Numbered from the stretch's first letter, positions 51,925 to 64,000 are shown. The stretch is DNA of 64,000 nucleotides from Brevibacterium gallinarum (GCF_014836885.1 NZ_JACSPY010000006.1:62001-126000); one strand, 5' to 3'. Made by a program: numbers and translations. The notes: a model not told the origin generated them from the sequence alone.

Positions 51925-51965
51925 CGACAGCCTCCCGGCGCACCGTGGGTGCGGGGAGGCTGTCG
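51925..51965 (-). terminator. Terminator of the persulfide dioxygenase gene
   Basis: A long hairpin (CGACAGCCTCC pairing with GGAGGCTGTCG, plus CGCACC/GGGTGCG within) lies 62 bases past the stop of the dioxygenase gene. Confidence 0.75.
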
Positions 51966-52026
51966 TTGTCGTGGCCTCACCTGAGCTGCTCAGGTGACGG
52001 CGGGCCGATCAGGCAGTGGCCGAGCG

Positions 52027-53421
52027 TCAGGCGGTGGCCGAGCGCTTCCAGTTCGACCAGCCTTCGAAGCTGCCGTCGATCTCGATGACCTCGTAGCCGG
52101 CGCGGCGCAGCGCCTGCGCGGCGACGGAGTTGCGCATCCCGGTCTGGCAGTAGGTCACGATCGTGCCGTCCGCGGGCAGCTCGTCGAGGTTCCACAGCAG
52201 GCGACCGACGTTGAGCTGCGCGGAGCCGGGGATGTGGCCCTCGGCGTGCTCGGTCTTGTTGCGCACATCGAGCAGCAGGTCGTAGTCGGTGTGGTCGAGC
52301 TCGGCGGGGGAGATGACCTCTGGCTTGTAGTCGGCGAGGGTGTCGAGCGAGGTGATGTAGCCGGAGACGTCGTCGATGCCGACGCGCACGAGGTGATCCC
52401 AGATGCGCTGAGCTTCAGCGGCGTCAGGTGCCAGCAGCACGATCGGGGTCGACTCCGCCTCGGGGTTGTATGACCAGGCGCCGTAGGTCGCCGGCTTGTT
52501 CGCCGGGATGCTGAGCGCGCCCTTGACGGTGCCCTCGCGGACCTCATCGGGTGAGCGGGTGTCGGCGATGACGATCCTGCCGGCCTCGAAGTCCTTGCTG
52601 ACCTGTGCGAGGTCGAGCTCGGTCAGCGGCTGGCGTCCGCCCATCACCTTCGGGCCGTCGCGGTTCTCCCGCTTCATCCGTCCGAAGTAGGCGTGCGCGT
52701 CCGGCTGGCCGTCGAGCAGCTCATCGACGAAGCCCTGCTCGTCATCGTTCTTCAGATGCTTGGCCCACCAGGCGAAGGCCTTCTCGTAGCCGACCGTCGA
52801 CGTCGGCACGGCGCCGAGCGCCTTGCCGCAGGCCGAGCCGGAGCCGTGCGCCGGCAGCACCTGGACGTAGTCCGGCAGCGGCATGAACTTCTCCTTCAGG
52901 CTGCGGAAGAGGTCCTTCGCGCCCTGGAAGCGGGTGTCGACGCCGCCGGCTGCCTCGTCGAGCAGGTCGGGCCGGCCGAGGTCGCCGACGAAGACGAAGT
53001 CGCCGGAGAGCAGGAAGCCGGGCTCATCGGTGAAGCCGCCGTCGGTGAGCAGGAAGCTCAGGTGCTCCGGGGTGTGGCCGGGGGTGTGGACGGCCTGCAG
53101 GGTGAGGTTGCCGACGGTGATGGTGTCGCCGTCCATGAGGCGCTCGGCCTCGAAGCCGTACTGCCAGTCCTGGCCGCCTTCGCCGGAGACGTACATCTTC
53201 GCGCCGGTGGCCTCGGCCAGTTCGCGGGTGCCGGAGAGGTAGTCGGCGTGGATGTGGGTTTCGGTCACGGCCTTGATCGTCATGTTGTTCTTCTCGGCGT
53301 AGTCCTGGAAGAACTCGACGTCGCGGCGGCTGTCGACGACGATCGCCTCGCCGGTGGCCTGGCAGCCGATGAAGTAGGCGGCCTGCGCCAGGTCCTCGTC
53401 GTAGATCCGTTCGATGAGCAT
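52027..53421 (-). CDS. Persulfide dioxygenase-rhodanese fusion (MBL-fold)
   Basis: A 464-residue protein of the CstB type. Residues about 1-250 are a metallo-beta-lactamase-fold domain with TETHIHADYLSGTREL (HxHxD metal motif), GHTPEHLSFLL and SGDFVFVGDLGRPDLL, as in ETHE1 persulfide dioxygenase, which oxidises persulfides to sulfite. Two rhodanese domains follow: the first (ADTRSPDEVREG) lacks the cysteine and is probably inactive; the second has YCQTGMRNS. ATG 53421 has GGAGGA five bases upstream. A perfect CsoR/CstR box lies 74 bases upstream, so persulfide or copper would induce it (inference). Confidence 0.92.
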   Translation of the reverse strand: MLIERIYDEDLAQAAYFIGCQATGEAIVVDSRRDVEFFQDYAEKNNMTIKAVTETHIHADYLSGTRELAEATGAKMYVSGEGGQDWQYGFEAERLMDGDTITVGNLTLQAVHTPGHTPEHLSFLLTDGGFTDEPGFLLSGDFVFVGDLGRPDLLDEAAGGVDTRFQGAKDLFRSLKEKFMPLPDYVQVLPAHGSGSACGKALGAVPTSTVGYEKAFAWWAKHLKNDDEQGFVDELLDGQPDAHAYFGRMKRENRDGPKVMGGRQPLTELDLAQVSKDFEAGRIVIADTRSPDEVREGTVKGALSIPANKPATYGAWSYNPEAESTPIVLLAPDAAEAQRIWDHLVRVGIDDVSGYITSLDTLADYKPEVISPAELDHTDYDLLLDVRNKTEHAEGHIPGSAQLNVGRLLWNLDELPADGTIVTYCQTGMRNSVAAQALRRAGYEVIEIDGSFEGWSNWKRSATA

Positions 53422-53494
53422 GTGTCCTCCTCGTCCGTCCCGCTGCACGGGCCGGAGGTTGATCACGGTTTCGCTTTCCTGTGCCACAACAATG

Positions 53495-53510
53495 ATACCC
53501 CAAGGGGTAT
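53495..53510. promoter_or_regulatory. CsoR/CstR-type operator upstream of the persulfide dioxygenase gene
   Basis: ATACCCCAAGGGGTAT is a perfect palindrome with an AA centre, 74-89 bases upstream of the gene. This is the known core of CsoR- and CstR-family operators. Confidence 0.8.
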
Positions 53511-53535
53511 TCCCAGATGTGCTGCGGGAACCGTT

Positions 53536-53549
53536 CCCGAGGCGGTGGC
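53536..53549 (+). repeat. Dispersed 14-mer CCCGAGGCGGTGGC
   Basis: This intergenic copy is one of five exact copies on either strand of the window (the others at 14095-14108, 19055-19068, 29774-29787 and 43818-43831). Confidence 0.7.
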
Positions 53550-53627
53550 ACCGTTGGCCGACTGTCCTCAGTGTATCGACACCGGCCGCGTAATGACCAG
53601 ACATTTTGTGCGGGTGGGTGAATGCAC

Positions 53628-53663
53628 CTCGGCCGGCAGAAGCTTGAGCTCCTGCCGGCCGAG
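53628..53663 (-). terminator. Terminator of the surface protein gene
   Basis: Twelve-base perfect arms (CTCGGCCGGCAG at 53628-53639 and its complement at 53652-53663) with a 12-base loop, 36 bases past the stop. Confidence 0.8.
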
Positions 53664-53698
53664 ATTCCGGTCATGCCGCGGCGATCAGCTCCGCCGCA

Positions 53699-56380
53699 TC
53701 ACCGCCTGCGGCGCCGGGCAGCGAGAAGGAGGGCGCCGCCGGCGCCGAGCAGCGGAAGGGCCAGCCCGAGGGCCATGAGGCTGCCGCCGGTGCGCGGCAG
53801 CGCACCGAGCGCGTCACCGTCAGCCGAACCGCCGGCCTTCGCCTCGCCGTCGGAACCGGATCCGCCGGATCCTGCGCGGTCGCTGTCTTCGCGATCCGAG
53901 CCGTCGCCACCCGGGCCCGAGGTCTCGGTCGCCGTGCCGGAGGCGTCAGCAGTCGGCTCGTCGGTCGCCTTCGGAGAGTCCGACGGGTCTGCGGTGTTCG
54001 TCGGCTTCCCGGTCGGTTCGTCGGTCGGCTCTCCGGTCGGTTCTTCGGTCGGCTTCGGCGACGGTGTCTCCGTCTCGCTGCCGGTGCCGAGGCATGAGTC
54101 GATCGCGGCCTTGCCGACGTGCACGTGCAGCGTCTGCTTCTCACTGGTCAGTGTGCTGCCGTTCGTTCCGGTCGCCGAGGCCTGGAAGGTCAGCTCGTAG
54201 TGACCGGGCTTGGTGAACACCCACATCGGGTGAGCGTGGGTGGCGAAATCGATCGGGAACGAGGTCTTGTCTGTGCCCGACTGCAGGCGCACTTCCGGCT
54301 TGCCGCCGAAGCCCGACCCCTGCTCTGCGAGTGCGAAGTGCGCACCCTTGGGTGTCTTCGCATCCGTCAGCGACAGCGACACCGGGCCCTTGAGCTTGGA
54401 GTAGTCGATCTCCTGGGTGTTGTATCCGGGCCACAGCAGTCCGCGCTTCTGCACGAAGGGCAGCGCGTAGTAGGTGTCGCCCTGGTTGCCGAGGAAGTCG
54501 AAGGCCGGATCGGCCTGATCGGGTCCGCGCTTGCCCATACCGGAGTCGCGCACGCCGAAGGCGATGTCGGAAATCGGGTGCTCGGTCGGCTTGCCCGATG
54601 TGTGGATGCCGGTGTCGTCGTGCAGCTTCATCTCGATGCCGGTATCAGCCTGGCGCATCTTCAGATCGACGTGACCGTCATCGAGCAGCTTCCGGCCGTC
54701 GGTGCACACCGGCGGGGTCGTCGGATCCTCAGTCGGCGTGGCAGTCGGCGATCCGGTCGGGCTGGCCGTCGGCGAGGCGGTCGGCGACGCCGTGGGCTCG
54801 TCGGTCGGGCTCGGCGAGGGGGAGAGATGCTTGTCCGGTGTCAGCTCACCGGTGTGCTTGATCCCCTTCTCCTTCGTGTACGCCGTGTCGAGCTTCATCG
54901 TCGCGCCTTCGGAGCGGACCTGCGGGTGCGGGATGATCGTGACGTTCGGGGTGTAGCCGGCGTCGGGCTTGTCGATGAGCCAGTCGTCCTCGTCCTGCTC
55001 CCACACACCGTTGACGAAGGTGCCCTCGAACGGCTCGATGGCGTATTCGTCGTCGGGCTTCTCCAGCATGCCGCCGGTGACGAAGCCGCGGAAGCTCTTG
55101 TCGTGCATCTCGATGCGGGCCTTGTAGGTGCCGTTGCCGTTGTCGGTCAGCGAGAAGTCGTAGCCGAGGTCGCTCAGCCGGATGTCGTCGGTGTTCAGTC
55201 GCGTATTGGCCGGGTCGTTGACCTTGCCCATGAGCTCAGCCGAACCCTGCGCCGAGTCCACCTTCGTGCTCGGCTTGCCGGGTCCGTACTCGAGCTTCGG
55301 CGAGATCCACTTGCCCGGCTTGTCGCCATCGGGGGTGAAGACGACCTGGAAGTCCGAGGTGCGTGGGCCGATGTGCTCATCCCAGCTGGCCACGCCCTTC
55401 TCCACGCGCATATCGGTGAGATGGTAGCCGTTGATGAGCACCGTCGCGGTGCCCGTGACCGAGGTGTCCCCGGCATCGAAGGTCAGCGTCGTGAGCTTGT
55501 CGTCGCCGTCCTTGGCCTTGTCTGCCTTGGGTGCGGCGCTGAAGGTGTAGGTTCCCGGCACCGGTCCCTCCGGAGCCGAGGCGTAGCGCTCCTCCAGGCT
55601 CGGAGTCGCCTTGGCGGCCGGTTCCTGCCCGCCGACCTGCCAGCGGAACTTCGTGTCCTTCGAAGCGATGATCTTTCCGGACGTGTCATCGCGGGCCACG
55701 GCCCGGTAGGTGATGTCGTAGGTGCCCGGGCGCGAGAATGTCGTCGTGTTGTGGGTGTGATCGCCGCCGCTGAGGGGAGCTGAGCGCAGCCCGTTCTCCG
55801 TCGAGGACATCAGCCGGCTGGCTCTGACCCTGTCCTTCTCCTCATATGAGGTGAAGAGCTCGAAGGTGCCCGGGCCATCGACGTCGAGGACGTCAAGGCT
55901 GAACGAGGCGTTGCGGAACTGCTTCACGGGGATGCCGGCTTCGGCGCCGAAGCCGATCCACGTCGGCAGATGGTTGCCCTCCGGTAGGACGGGGGCCTGA
56001 TAATAGGTCTCGCCGGGCTTGCCGACGAACTCCAGGCCGGGCTTGTTCGGCACCGTGAACTGGTACTGGGACTTGCCGCTGCGGGCACTCCAGCCCTTGC
56101 CGACCCAGTTGACGGTCGTTGCCGCCTCATGCGCCGTCGAGCCGACCTTCGTCTTGAGGTCGAAGCCATTCGCTCCGGAATCCCAGTACACCTGGGGGCT
56201 GTCGATATGGGCGCGAGCGGCGACCTTCATGCCGTCGCTGGGCCCCGCGTGGGCCGGATCAGCCGTTGACGGCAGGGTGGCTGCCGCCGGACTGATGAGG
56301 GCTGCTGCGACGAGCGCCGCCGCGGCGACTCGCAGCCGTCTGGAAGGCGCACTGCTGGTGCGCATCAAAGGAAATCGCAT
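53699..56380 (-). CDS. LPXTG-anchored surface protein with choice-of-anchor M domains
   Basis: An 893-residue cell-wall protein. A signal peptide (residues about 1-45, AAALVAAALISPAAA) is followed by a first actinobacterial surface-anchored repeat domain (DSPQVYWDSG to TYDITYRAVARDDTSG, residues about 50-260), a second, longer region (residues about 270-500), a Thr/Pro-rich spacer of SPTAS-type repeats, a second anchored domain (DGHVDLKMRQADTG to HYELTFQASATG), a Pro/Glu/Thr-rich wall spanner and the sortase signal ALPRTGGSLMALGLALPLLG with a basic tail. Relatives sit near metal or haem ABC transporters, but none is seen here. ATG 56380 was chosen over upstream codons that lack signal-peptide features. 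Confidence 0.87.
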   Translation of the reverse strand: MRFPLMRTSSAPSRRLRVAAAALVAAALISPAAATLPSTADPAHAGPSDGMKVAARAHIDSPQVYWDSGANGFDLKTKVGSTAHEAATTVNWVGKGWSARSGKSQYQFTVPNKPGLEFVGKPGETYYQAPVLPEGNHLPTWIGFGAEAGIPVKQFRNASFSLDVLDVDGPGTFELFTSYEEKDRVRASRLMSSTENGLRSAPLSGGDHTHNTTTFSRPGTYDITYRAVARDDTSGKIIASKDTKFRWQVGGQEPAAKATPSLEERYASAPEGPVPGTYTFSAAPKADKAKDGDDKLTTLTFDAGDTSVTGTATVLINGYHLTDMRVEKGVASWDEHIGPRTSDFQVVFTPDGDKPGKWISPKLEYGPGKPSTKVDSAQGSAELMGKVNDPANTRLNTDDIRLSDLGYDFSLTDNGNGTYKARIEMHDKSFRGFVTGGMLEKPDDEYAIEPFEGTFVNGVWEQDEDDWLIDKPDAGYTPNVTIIPHPQVRSEGATMKLDTAYTKEKGIKHTGELTPDKHLSPSPSPTDEPTASPTASPTASPTGSPTATPTEDPTTPPVCTDGRKLLDDGHVDLKMRQADTGIEMKLHDDTGIHTSGKPTEHPISDIAFGVRDSGMGKRGPDQADPAFDFLGNQGDTYYALPFVQKRGLLWPGYNTQEIDYSKLKGPVSLSLTDAKTPKGAHFALAEQGSGFGGKPEVRLQSGTDKTSFPIDFATHAHPMWVFTKPGHYELTFQASATGTNGSTLTSEKQTLHVHVGKAAIDSCLGTGSETETPSPKPTEEPTGEPTDEPTGKPTNTADPSDSPKATDEPTADASGTATETSGPGGDGSDREDSDRAGSGGSGSDGEAKAGGSADGDALGALPRTGGSLMALGLALPLLGAGGALLLAARRRRR

Positions 56381-56683
56381 CGTCTGCTTTCTAGCTCGAA
56401 GCCCGGCCCGATGCCGGGCACAGCATGGTCGCGCCGGCATGGCGCGGCCACGGTATGAGGGGAAACGTATCGCTCAAGGCCGCCTATGGTCATGTCGTCA
56501 TGTGCCGATGCGTTCATGTAGGCGAGGGGTCGGCGCCTCTGCAGGCACCGGCTGCTCAGCCGGGTGTCGGGCTCGTCGCGCGGGAGGTGCCCGGTTCTCT
56601 GCGCCGGAGGTGTCGGCTCTTCGCACGGGATCTGTGTTGCATCGTCTCATCCGTGTAGACTCGTGACAGCCGCGATGACATGT
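56381..56683. other. Divergent intergenic region without a gene
   Basis: Three hundred bases between the surface protein gene and the riboswitch. It should hold the two divergent promoters, but no -35/-10 pair stands out and no repeat or open frame of interest is seen. Confidence 0.5.
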
Positions 56684-56845
56684 TCTGGGAGAGCCGCCGC
56701 CGGCGGCGCCGTAGGTGCAATTCCCTCCCCGGGAAACTCTCAGGCCCAGTACCGGAGCATGCAGGCACCTCTGGAGGAGTACCAGCTGGCGGGCAACCGC
56801 CGCCTCGGCGCAGGGACGCACCCCGCGCTGGTCTGACAGAGCGGG
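56684..56845 (+). ncRNA. Glycine riboswitch upstream of gcvP
   Basis: The first aptamer is clear: GGAGAG (56688-56693), GCCGTAGGTGCAA (56708-56720) and ACTCTCAGG (56736-56744) are the conserved blocks of the glycine riboswitch. A second folded element follows at 56769-56841 (CTCTG/CAGAG and ACCAGC/GCTGGT stems, a GGCGG-GCAA-CCGCC hairpin) but lacks the second conserved core, so it may be a degenerate aptamer or the expression platform. It lies about 62 bases ahead of gcvP and would switch the operon on when glycine is abundant. Confidence 0.85.
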
Positions 56846-56906
56846 GAGGAACACCCGGCACTCGTGTGTTCGTCACCGCGACGGACCAAGCAGCGTGAGG
56901 ATAAGC

Positions 56907-59944
<3,038 letters not shown>

Positions 59945-59948
<4 letters not shown>

Positions 59949-61087
59949 CCAAGCACACCCCCCTGCATGATGTCCACGCCCGCCTCGGCGCCTCGTTCAC
60001 CGATTTCGGCGGCTGGGACATGCCGCTGAAGTACGGCTCCGAACTCGCCGAGCACCGCGCGGTGCGCGAGGCCGCCGGCATCTTCGACCTCTCCCATATG
60101 GGTGAGGTGCGGGTGACCGGTAGCGATGCCGGCGCGCTGCTCGACTACGCGCTCGTGGCGAAGTACTCGTCGATGGCCGTCGGCAAGGCGAAGTACGGTG
60201 TCCTCGTCGACGCCGCCGGCGGGCTCGTCGACGACCTCATCACCTACCGGATCGCCGACGACGAGTTCCTCGTCGTGCCCAACGCCTCGAACACCCCCGC
60301 CGTCGTCGAAGCGCTCGAGGCCCGGGCCGAGGAGTTCCGCACCGAGATCGTCCCCGACGCCGCCGCCGAGGTGGCCGACGAGTCCGCAGACACCGCCCTC
60401 ATCGCCGTGCAGGGACCGCAGTCCCAGGCGATCCTCGAAGCCGCCGGCGCGACCGAGGGCGGCGAACCGCTCGACGAGCTCGGCTACTACGCCTGGCAGC
60501 CGCTGACCCTCGACGGGGTTGAGATCATGCTCGCCCGCACCGGCTACACCGGTGAGGACGGATTCGAGCTCTACCTGCCCAACGCCTCGGCCGAGGCGAT
60601 CTGGGAGCTGCTCTTCTCCGCTGCCGAGAAGGTCGACGGGGAGGTGCTGCCGTGCGGTCTGGCCGCACGCGACTCGCTGCGCCTGGAAGCCGGCATGCCG
60701 CTGTACGGCAACGAGCTCAGCCTCGAGCACAGCCCGCTCGATGCCGGACTGGCGCGGATGGTCGAACTCAATGTCAGGAACAAGGAGCATCTGTTCGCCC
60801 GCGAGGCGCTCGAAGGACTGCTGGCCCAGCAGCCCGCACGCGTGCTCGCAGGCCTGACCTCACAGGGCCGGCGTGCCGCCCGCCAGGGCGCGACCGTGCT
60901 GCTGGACGGTGAGCAGATCGGTGAGATCACCTCCGGTCAGCCCTCGCCGACGCTCGGCCACCCGATCGCACTGGCCTACCTCGACCGCGAACACACCGAA
61001 CCCGGCACTGCCGTCAGCGTCGACATCCGCGGGAAGTCCTACGACTTCACCGTCGCCGAACTGCCGTTCTACCGCCGCGAGAAGTGA
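59945..61087 (+). CDS. gcvT: Aminomethyltransferase, T-protein
   Basis: GcvT releases ammonia from the aminomethyl-lipoyl arm of GcvH and forms 5,10-methylenetetrahydrofolate. The 380-residue protein shows [55 protein letters not shown] and [19 protein letters not shown], all typical of the family. ATG 59945 overlaps the gcvP stop (ATGA), which couples translation. A gap of 29 bases leads to gcvH. Confidence 0.96.
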
Positions 61088-61116
61088 CAACCTCACCCAT
61101 CTGAAAGGAACCCGTC

Positions 61117-61515
61117 ATGGCTGAACTGCCCCCGCTGCCACAGGACTTCACCTATTCGAAGGAACACGAATGGGTCAACGCCAAGGCTGATGCGATCGTC
61201 GGCAACACCGTGCGCATCGGCATCACCGCCGTCGCCGCCGATGCCCTCGGCGAGGTCGTGTTCGTCGACCTGCCCGCCGTCGGCGACACCGTCACCGCCG
61301 GTGAGACCTGCGGCGAGGTCGAGTCGACGAAGTCGGTCTCGGATCTCTACTGCCCGGTCACCGGCACCGTCACCGCCGTCAACGACAACGTCGATGACAA
61401 CCCGGGACTGCTCAACTCCGATCCCTACGGCGAGGGCTGGCTGTTCGAAGTCGACGCCACTGAGCTCGGCGAGGTCATGGACGCGGCCGGCTACGCCGAG
61501 GCCAACCACATCTGA
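61117..61515 (+). CDS. gcvH: Glycine cleavage system H protein
   Basis: GcvH carries the lipoyl arm that shuttles the aminomethyl group between the P, T and L proteins. The 132-residue protein has the lipoylated lysine Lys72 in [18 protein letters not shown] and the N-terminal [17 protein letters not shown] precedes ATG 61117. No lpd (L-protein) or lipoylation gene is in the window. A hairpin follows before sdaA. Confidence 0.96.
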   Translation: MAELPPLPQDFTYSKEHEWVNAKADAIVGNTVRIGITAVAADALGEVVFVDLPAVGDTVTAGETCGEVESTKSVSDLYCPVTGTVTAVNDNVDDNPGLLNSDPYGEGWLFEVDATELGEVMDAAGYAEANHI

Positions 61516-61522
61516 TCGGCTG

Positions 61523-61553
61523 GGTGCCGCCGCTCCACCTCGGCGGCGGCACC
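61523..61553 (+). terminator. Hairpin between gcvH and sdaA
   Basis: GGTGCCGCCG (61523-61532) and CGGCGGCACC (61544-61553) form a ten-base stem. A second inverted repeat (CGGCCGG/CCGGCCG, 61582-61603) follows. Together they may reduce read-through into sdaA. Confidence 0.6.
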
Positions 61554-61655
61554 TATCCCGGCCCGGTGCGCACTCTGCGCTCGGCCGGCCCGGCGACCGG
61601 CCGGGACCCCACTCCTGGGCAGCGCTGCCCACCCTGAGCGAAAGTTGGTGTCACC

Positions 61656-63116
61656 ATGGCGATCAGCGTATTTGACCTGTTCACCGTCGGAATCGGCCCC
61701 TCCAGCTCCCACACCGTCGGGCCGATGCGAGCCGCGGCGACCTTCGTCGAGCTCATCGGTGAGCGCATCGACGACGTCGCCTCCCTCGACGTCGACGTCT
61801 ACGGCTCCCTGGCTGCCACCGGCGCCGGCCACGGAACCTTCGATGCGATCCTGCTCGGCCTGGAGGGCTGCCAGCCCGAAGCCGTCGAACCCAATGAGGT
61901 CGACGAGCGCACCGCCCGGATGCATGAGACCGGCACGCTGCAGCTCGGCGACCGCAAGGAGATCGCCTTCAGCGTCGACGACATGCGCCAGCGCCCGCTG
62001 ACCGTGCTCGAACGCCACACCAATGGCCTCACACTCGCCGCCCGCGACGCCGCCGGCGAGGTCATCGCCGAGGAGACGTACTTCTCGATCGGCGGCGGCT
62101 TCGTCGTCAGCCAGTCCGAGGAGGAGGCGCTCATCGCCGAGGCGCGTGAGCAGCACCCGGAAGACGACAACGTCTCCGCCGATGAGCTCGCCGCGGTGGC
62201 CGCCGCCCATGATGAGGGACCGCAGATCCCCTACCCGTTCTCCACCGGTGCTGACTTGCTGCGCATCAGCAAGGAGACCGGGCTGGCGATCTGGGAGATC
62301 ATGCTGGAGAACGAGAAGGTCCACCGGTCGGTGCCCGACATCCGCCGCGGCCTGCTGCACATCTACGGGGTGATGGACCAGTGCGTCATGAACTCCCTCG
62401 ACCGCTCCGGCAATCTGCCCGGCGGGCTCAAAGTGCGCCGGCGCGCACACGACTGGTACCTCAAACTCAAAGAGGAGGACCCGAGCGGCGACCCGCGCTT
62501 CTACCAGGAGTGGGTCAACCTCATCGCCCTGGCCGTCAATGAGGAGAACGCCTCCGGCGGGCGGATCGTCACCGCCCCGACCAACGGCGCGGCCGGGATC
62601 GTGCCGGCGGTGCTGTACTACGCGCTCAACTACGTTCCCGAGGTGGCAGACGCCCCCTCGTCGTCGAACGCCCGTGAGCATGCGATCGTGAAGTTCCTGC
62701 TCACTGCTGGGGCGATCGGCGTGCTGTACAAGGAGAACGCCTCGATCTCCGGTGCTGAGGTCGGCTGCCAGGGCGAGGTCGGATCGGCCTCATCGATGGC
62801 CGCCGGTGCGCTGGCTCAGGTGATGGGCGGGACGACCGAGCAGGTCGAGAACGCCGCCGAGATCGCGATGGAGCACAACCTCGGTCTCACCTGCGACCCG
62901 ATCGCCGGGCTCGTTCAGGTGCCGTGCATCGAACGCAATGCGATCGCTGCCGGCAAGGCGATCAATGCGGCGAAGATGGCGATGTTCGGCGATGGTGAGC
63001 ACCGGGTGAGCCTCGATGAGGTCATCGCGACGATGAAGGCCACCGGTGAGGACATGAGCCACAAGTACAAGGAGACGGCGCTCGGCGGACTGGCCGTCAA
63101 CGTCGTCGAATGCTGA
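61656..63116 (+). CDS. sdaA: L-serine ammonia-lyase (single-chain, 4Fe-4S)
   Basis: SdaA deaminates L-serine to pyruvate with an iron-sulfur cluster. The 486-residue protein joins the beta domain ([23 protein letters not shown], residues about 1-160) and the alpha domain ([81 protein letters not shown]), where three cysteines would bind the cluster. It follows the glycine cleavage genes on the same strand, giving a route from glycine through serine to pyruvate once glyA (not in the window) supplies serine. Confidence 0.95.
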   Translation: MAISVFDLFTVGIGPSSSHTVGPMRAAATFVELIGERIDDVASLDVDVYGSLAATGAGHGTFDAILLGLEGCQPEAVEPNEVDERTARMHETGTLQLGDRKEIAFSVDDMRQRPLTVLERHTNGLTLAARDAAGEVIAEETYFSIGGGFVVSQSEEEALIAEAREQHPEDDNVSADELAAVAAAHDEGPQIPYPFSTGADLLRISKETGLAIWEIMLENEKVHRSVPDIRRGLLHIYGVMDQCVMNSLDRSGNLPGGLKVRRRAHDWYLKLKEEDPSGDPRFYQEWVNLIALAVNEENASGGRIVTAPTNGAAGIVPAVLYYALNYVPEVADAPSSSNAREHAIVKFLLTAGAIGVLYKENASISGAEVGCQGEVGSASSMAAGALAQVMGGTTEQVENAAEIAMEHNLGLTCDPIAGLVQVPCIERNAIAAGKAINAAKMAMFGDGEHRVSLDEVIATMKATGEDMSHKYKETALGGLAVNVVEC

Positions 63117-63163
63117 GGCGCGGCTGCTCGGTGCAGCGCTGAGGCCGGGCTTTCTGGTGGAGC

Positions 63164-63194
63164 GCTGAGGCCCAGCTGAGAGCCGAGCCTCAGC
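63164..63194. terminator. Hairpin between convergent sdaA and DUF3267 genes
   Basis: GCTGAGGC (63164-63171) and GCCTCAGC (63187-63194) form an eight-base stem that overlaps the DUF3267 stop. It could serve both genes. Confidence 0.5.
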
Positions 63195-63786
63195 GATAGA
63201 ACTGCAGGCCCGCCGGGAGCTCCTCGATGAGGGTTCCCGGCGGCTGCTGCAGCGCCGCCCCGGCCAGGACCACATCGCCGACGCAGCCAGCCAGATGCAC
63301 GGCCGCCGGCACCACCAGCCAGCCGCCGAACGGGACAATGGCGATGATGAGCGCGCACCCGCCGCCGTTGACGACGAGCGGTGCCAGCGCGATGGCAAGA
63401 TACTGGAGTCTGGCGAACCGGGCGCCGGGGGCGATGCAGTAGACAGCCGGGATCTTCCCGCCGATCCGCGTGAGCCCGACCTGTGGCCGCGCGCCGAAGA
63501 CCCGCATCGACACGGCGTGCATCGCCTCATGGACGACGAGCAGCACCGCGATGAGCGCGAGGGTCACAGCGATCCCGAGCAGCAGCTGGGCTATGCCGAA
63601 GCTCCCACCGCCGGCAGCCCGGCCGCGCGCCCACAGGAAGAAGTAGAGCACGAAGCCGGCAGGCACCACGAACACGCCGATGATGTTGACGAGGGCCGCA
63701 GCCGTGCGTCCGGGGATCCACTGCCGGGCGGCGGCATCGGGTGGCTCGTGATCGGGTGCGCTCAGATATCTCATCTCCTCCACCAT
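63190..63786 (-). CDS. DUF3267 family membrane metalloprotease-like protein
   Basis: A protein of about 198 residues with four transmembrane helices and the zincin motif VHEAMHAVSM (HExxH) at the end of helix 2. ALAPLVVNGGGCA in helix 3 may supply a further ligand region. DUF3267 members are putative zinc peptidases of the membrane with no known substrate. The start may be ATG 63786 or the GTG three bases earlier. It is convergent with sdaA. Confidence 0.8.
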   Translation of the reverse strand: MVEEMRYLSAPDHEPPDAAARQWIPGRTAAALVNIIGVFVVPAGFVLYFFLWARGRAAGGGSFGIAQLLLGIAVTLALIAVLLVVHEAMHAVSMRVFGARPQVGLTRIGGKIPAVYCIAPGARFARLQYLAIALAPLVVNGGGCALIIAIVPFGGWLVVPAAVHLAGCVGDVVLAGAALQQPPGTLIEELPAGLQFYR

Positions 63787-63878
63787 CACGATAACGCCGG
63801 GAGCCTACCGCGGCCTCGGCAGCGGTGAGAACCGCCTCGGGAACGGCACCTGACCAGGGCAGACGCGGAAGCGAGCGG

Positions 63879-64000
63879 CTAAGCCGACTGGGCCAGCGTG
63901 CTCTCGGTGCCGAGCACTGCAGCGAGCCGGCGGACCCCCTCGCGGGTGCGCTCGACGCCGTTGGAGACGAACGAGAAGCGCAGCGTGCGCGGGTCCGGGT
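63879..64000 (-). CDS. Aminotransferase class I/II, 3' end only
   Basis: The frame open at the window edge codes 40 residues ending PDPRTLRFSFVSNGVERTREG..LAQSA before a TAG stop at 63879-63881. Segments like RTLRFSFVSNG..R..EGVRRLA close many pyridoxal-phosphate aminotransferases of fold type I. This is a call on a short fragment, so the exact enzyme is unknown. Confidence 0.55.
   Translation of the reverse strand, partial: PDPRTLRFSFVSNGVERTREGVRRLAAVLGTESTLAQSA

Overview
The window is high-GC DNA with dense, often overlapping genes. The gene content fits an actinobacterium of the Micrococcales, most likely Brevibacterium or a close relative (inference). The supporting families are a RamB-type regulator beside the glyoxylate-shunt genes, a MoeZ-type ThiF-rhodanese protein, a DUF222/HNH nuclease, a sortase-anchored 'choice-of-anchor M' surface protein, NrtR control of nadA, a DtxR/IdeR-like iron box, and many apparently leaderless starts. 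No rRNA, tRNA, CRISPR array, prophage or complete insertion sequence was found.

Layout. 1-4603: molybdenum cofactor operon (moeA 3' part, moaC, mog-moaE fusion, moeZ, fdhD, a VOC protein), each gene overlapping the next. 4651-7471: NAD de novo genes nadC and nadA on the minus strand below nrtR, with a perfect palindrome in the nadA promoter and no nadB. 7603-14118: flavodoxin, an OFA-family transporter, glutamate racemase, a HAD protein, an amidase and a lipoprotein. 14115-17830: APC permease divergent from ktrB-ktrA, with an 18-bp palindrome between them. 17903-22587: DUF4352 membrane protein, a histidine kinase/response regulator pair, and an orphan DNA methyltransferase. 22780-24423: DUF222/HNH nuclease, followed by a 0.5-kb intergenic region with an AT-rich stretch and an array of DnaA-box-like repeats. 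24928-28147: L-2-hydroxyglutarate oxidase, an orphan IS3-OrfA-like protein, a DUF4333 lipoprotein and a methyltransferase behind a CsoR/CstR-type box. 28303-33184: ramB divergent from aceA-aceB (glyoxylate shunt). 33317-38587: iron-siderophore uptake operon under a DtxR-like box. 38675-42451: nitrilase, GntR regulator, MHS transporter and DUF2848 protein, probably one catabolic locus. 42537-49664: universal stress protein, a small membrane protein, a GlcD/GlcF-type oxidoreductase, a small HTH protein, an inositol monophosphatase family protein and an amidohydrolase. 49665-50828: a lower-GC insertion coding for a secreted phospholipase A2 and a two-TM partner, bounded by a duplicated 3' end of the amidohydrolase gene and an IS481-like end. 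50838-56380: FkbM methyltransferase, persulfide dioxygenase-rhodanese behind a perfect CsoR/CstR box, and an LPXTG surface protein. 56684-63116: glycine riboswitch, gcvP-gcvT-gcvH and sdaA, which together run glycine to serine to pyruvate. 63190-64000: a DUF3267 membrane metalloprotease and the 3' end of an aminotransferase.

The most unusual parts are the phospholipase A2 island (49665-50828), the phased DnaA-box-like array next to an AT-rich stretch (24424-24802), the pair of CsoR/CstR-type boxes that link a methyltransferase to persulfide detoxification, and a 14-mer (CCCGAGGCGGTGGC) that recurs five times. All calls come from reading the sequence; no database search was run.
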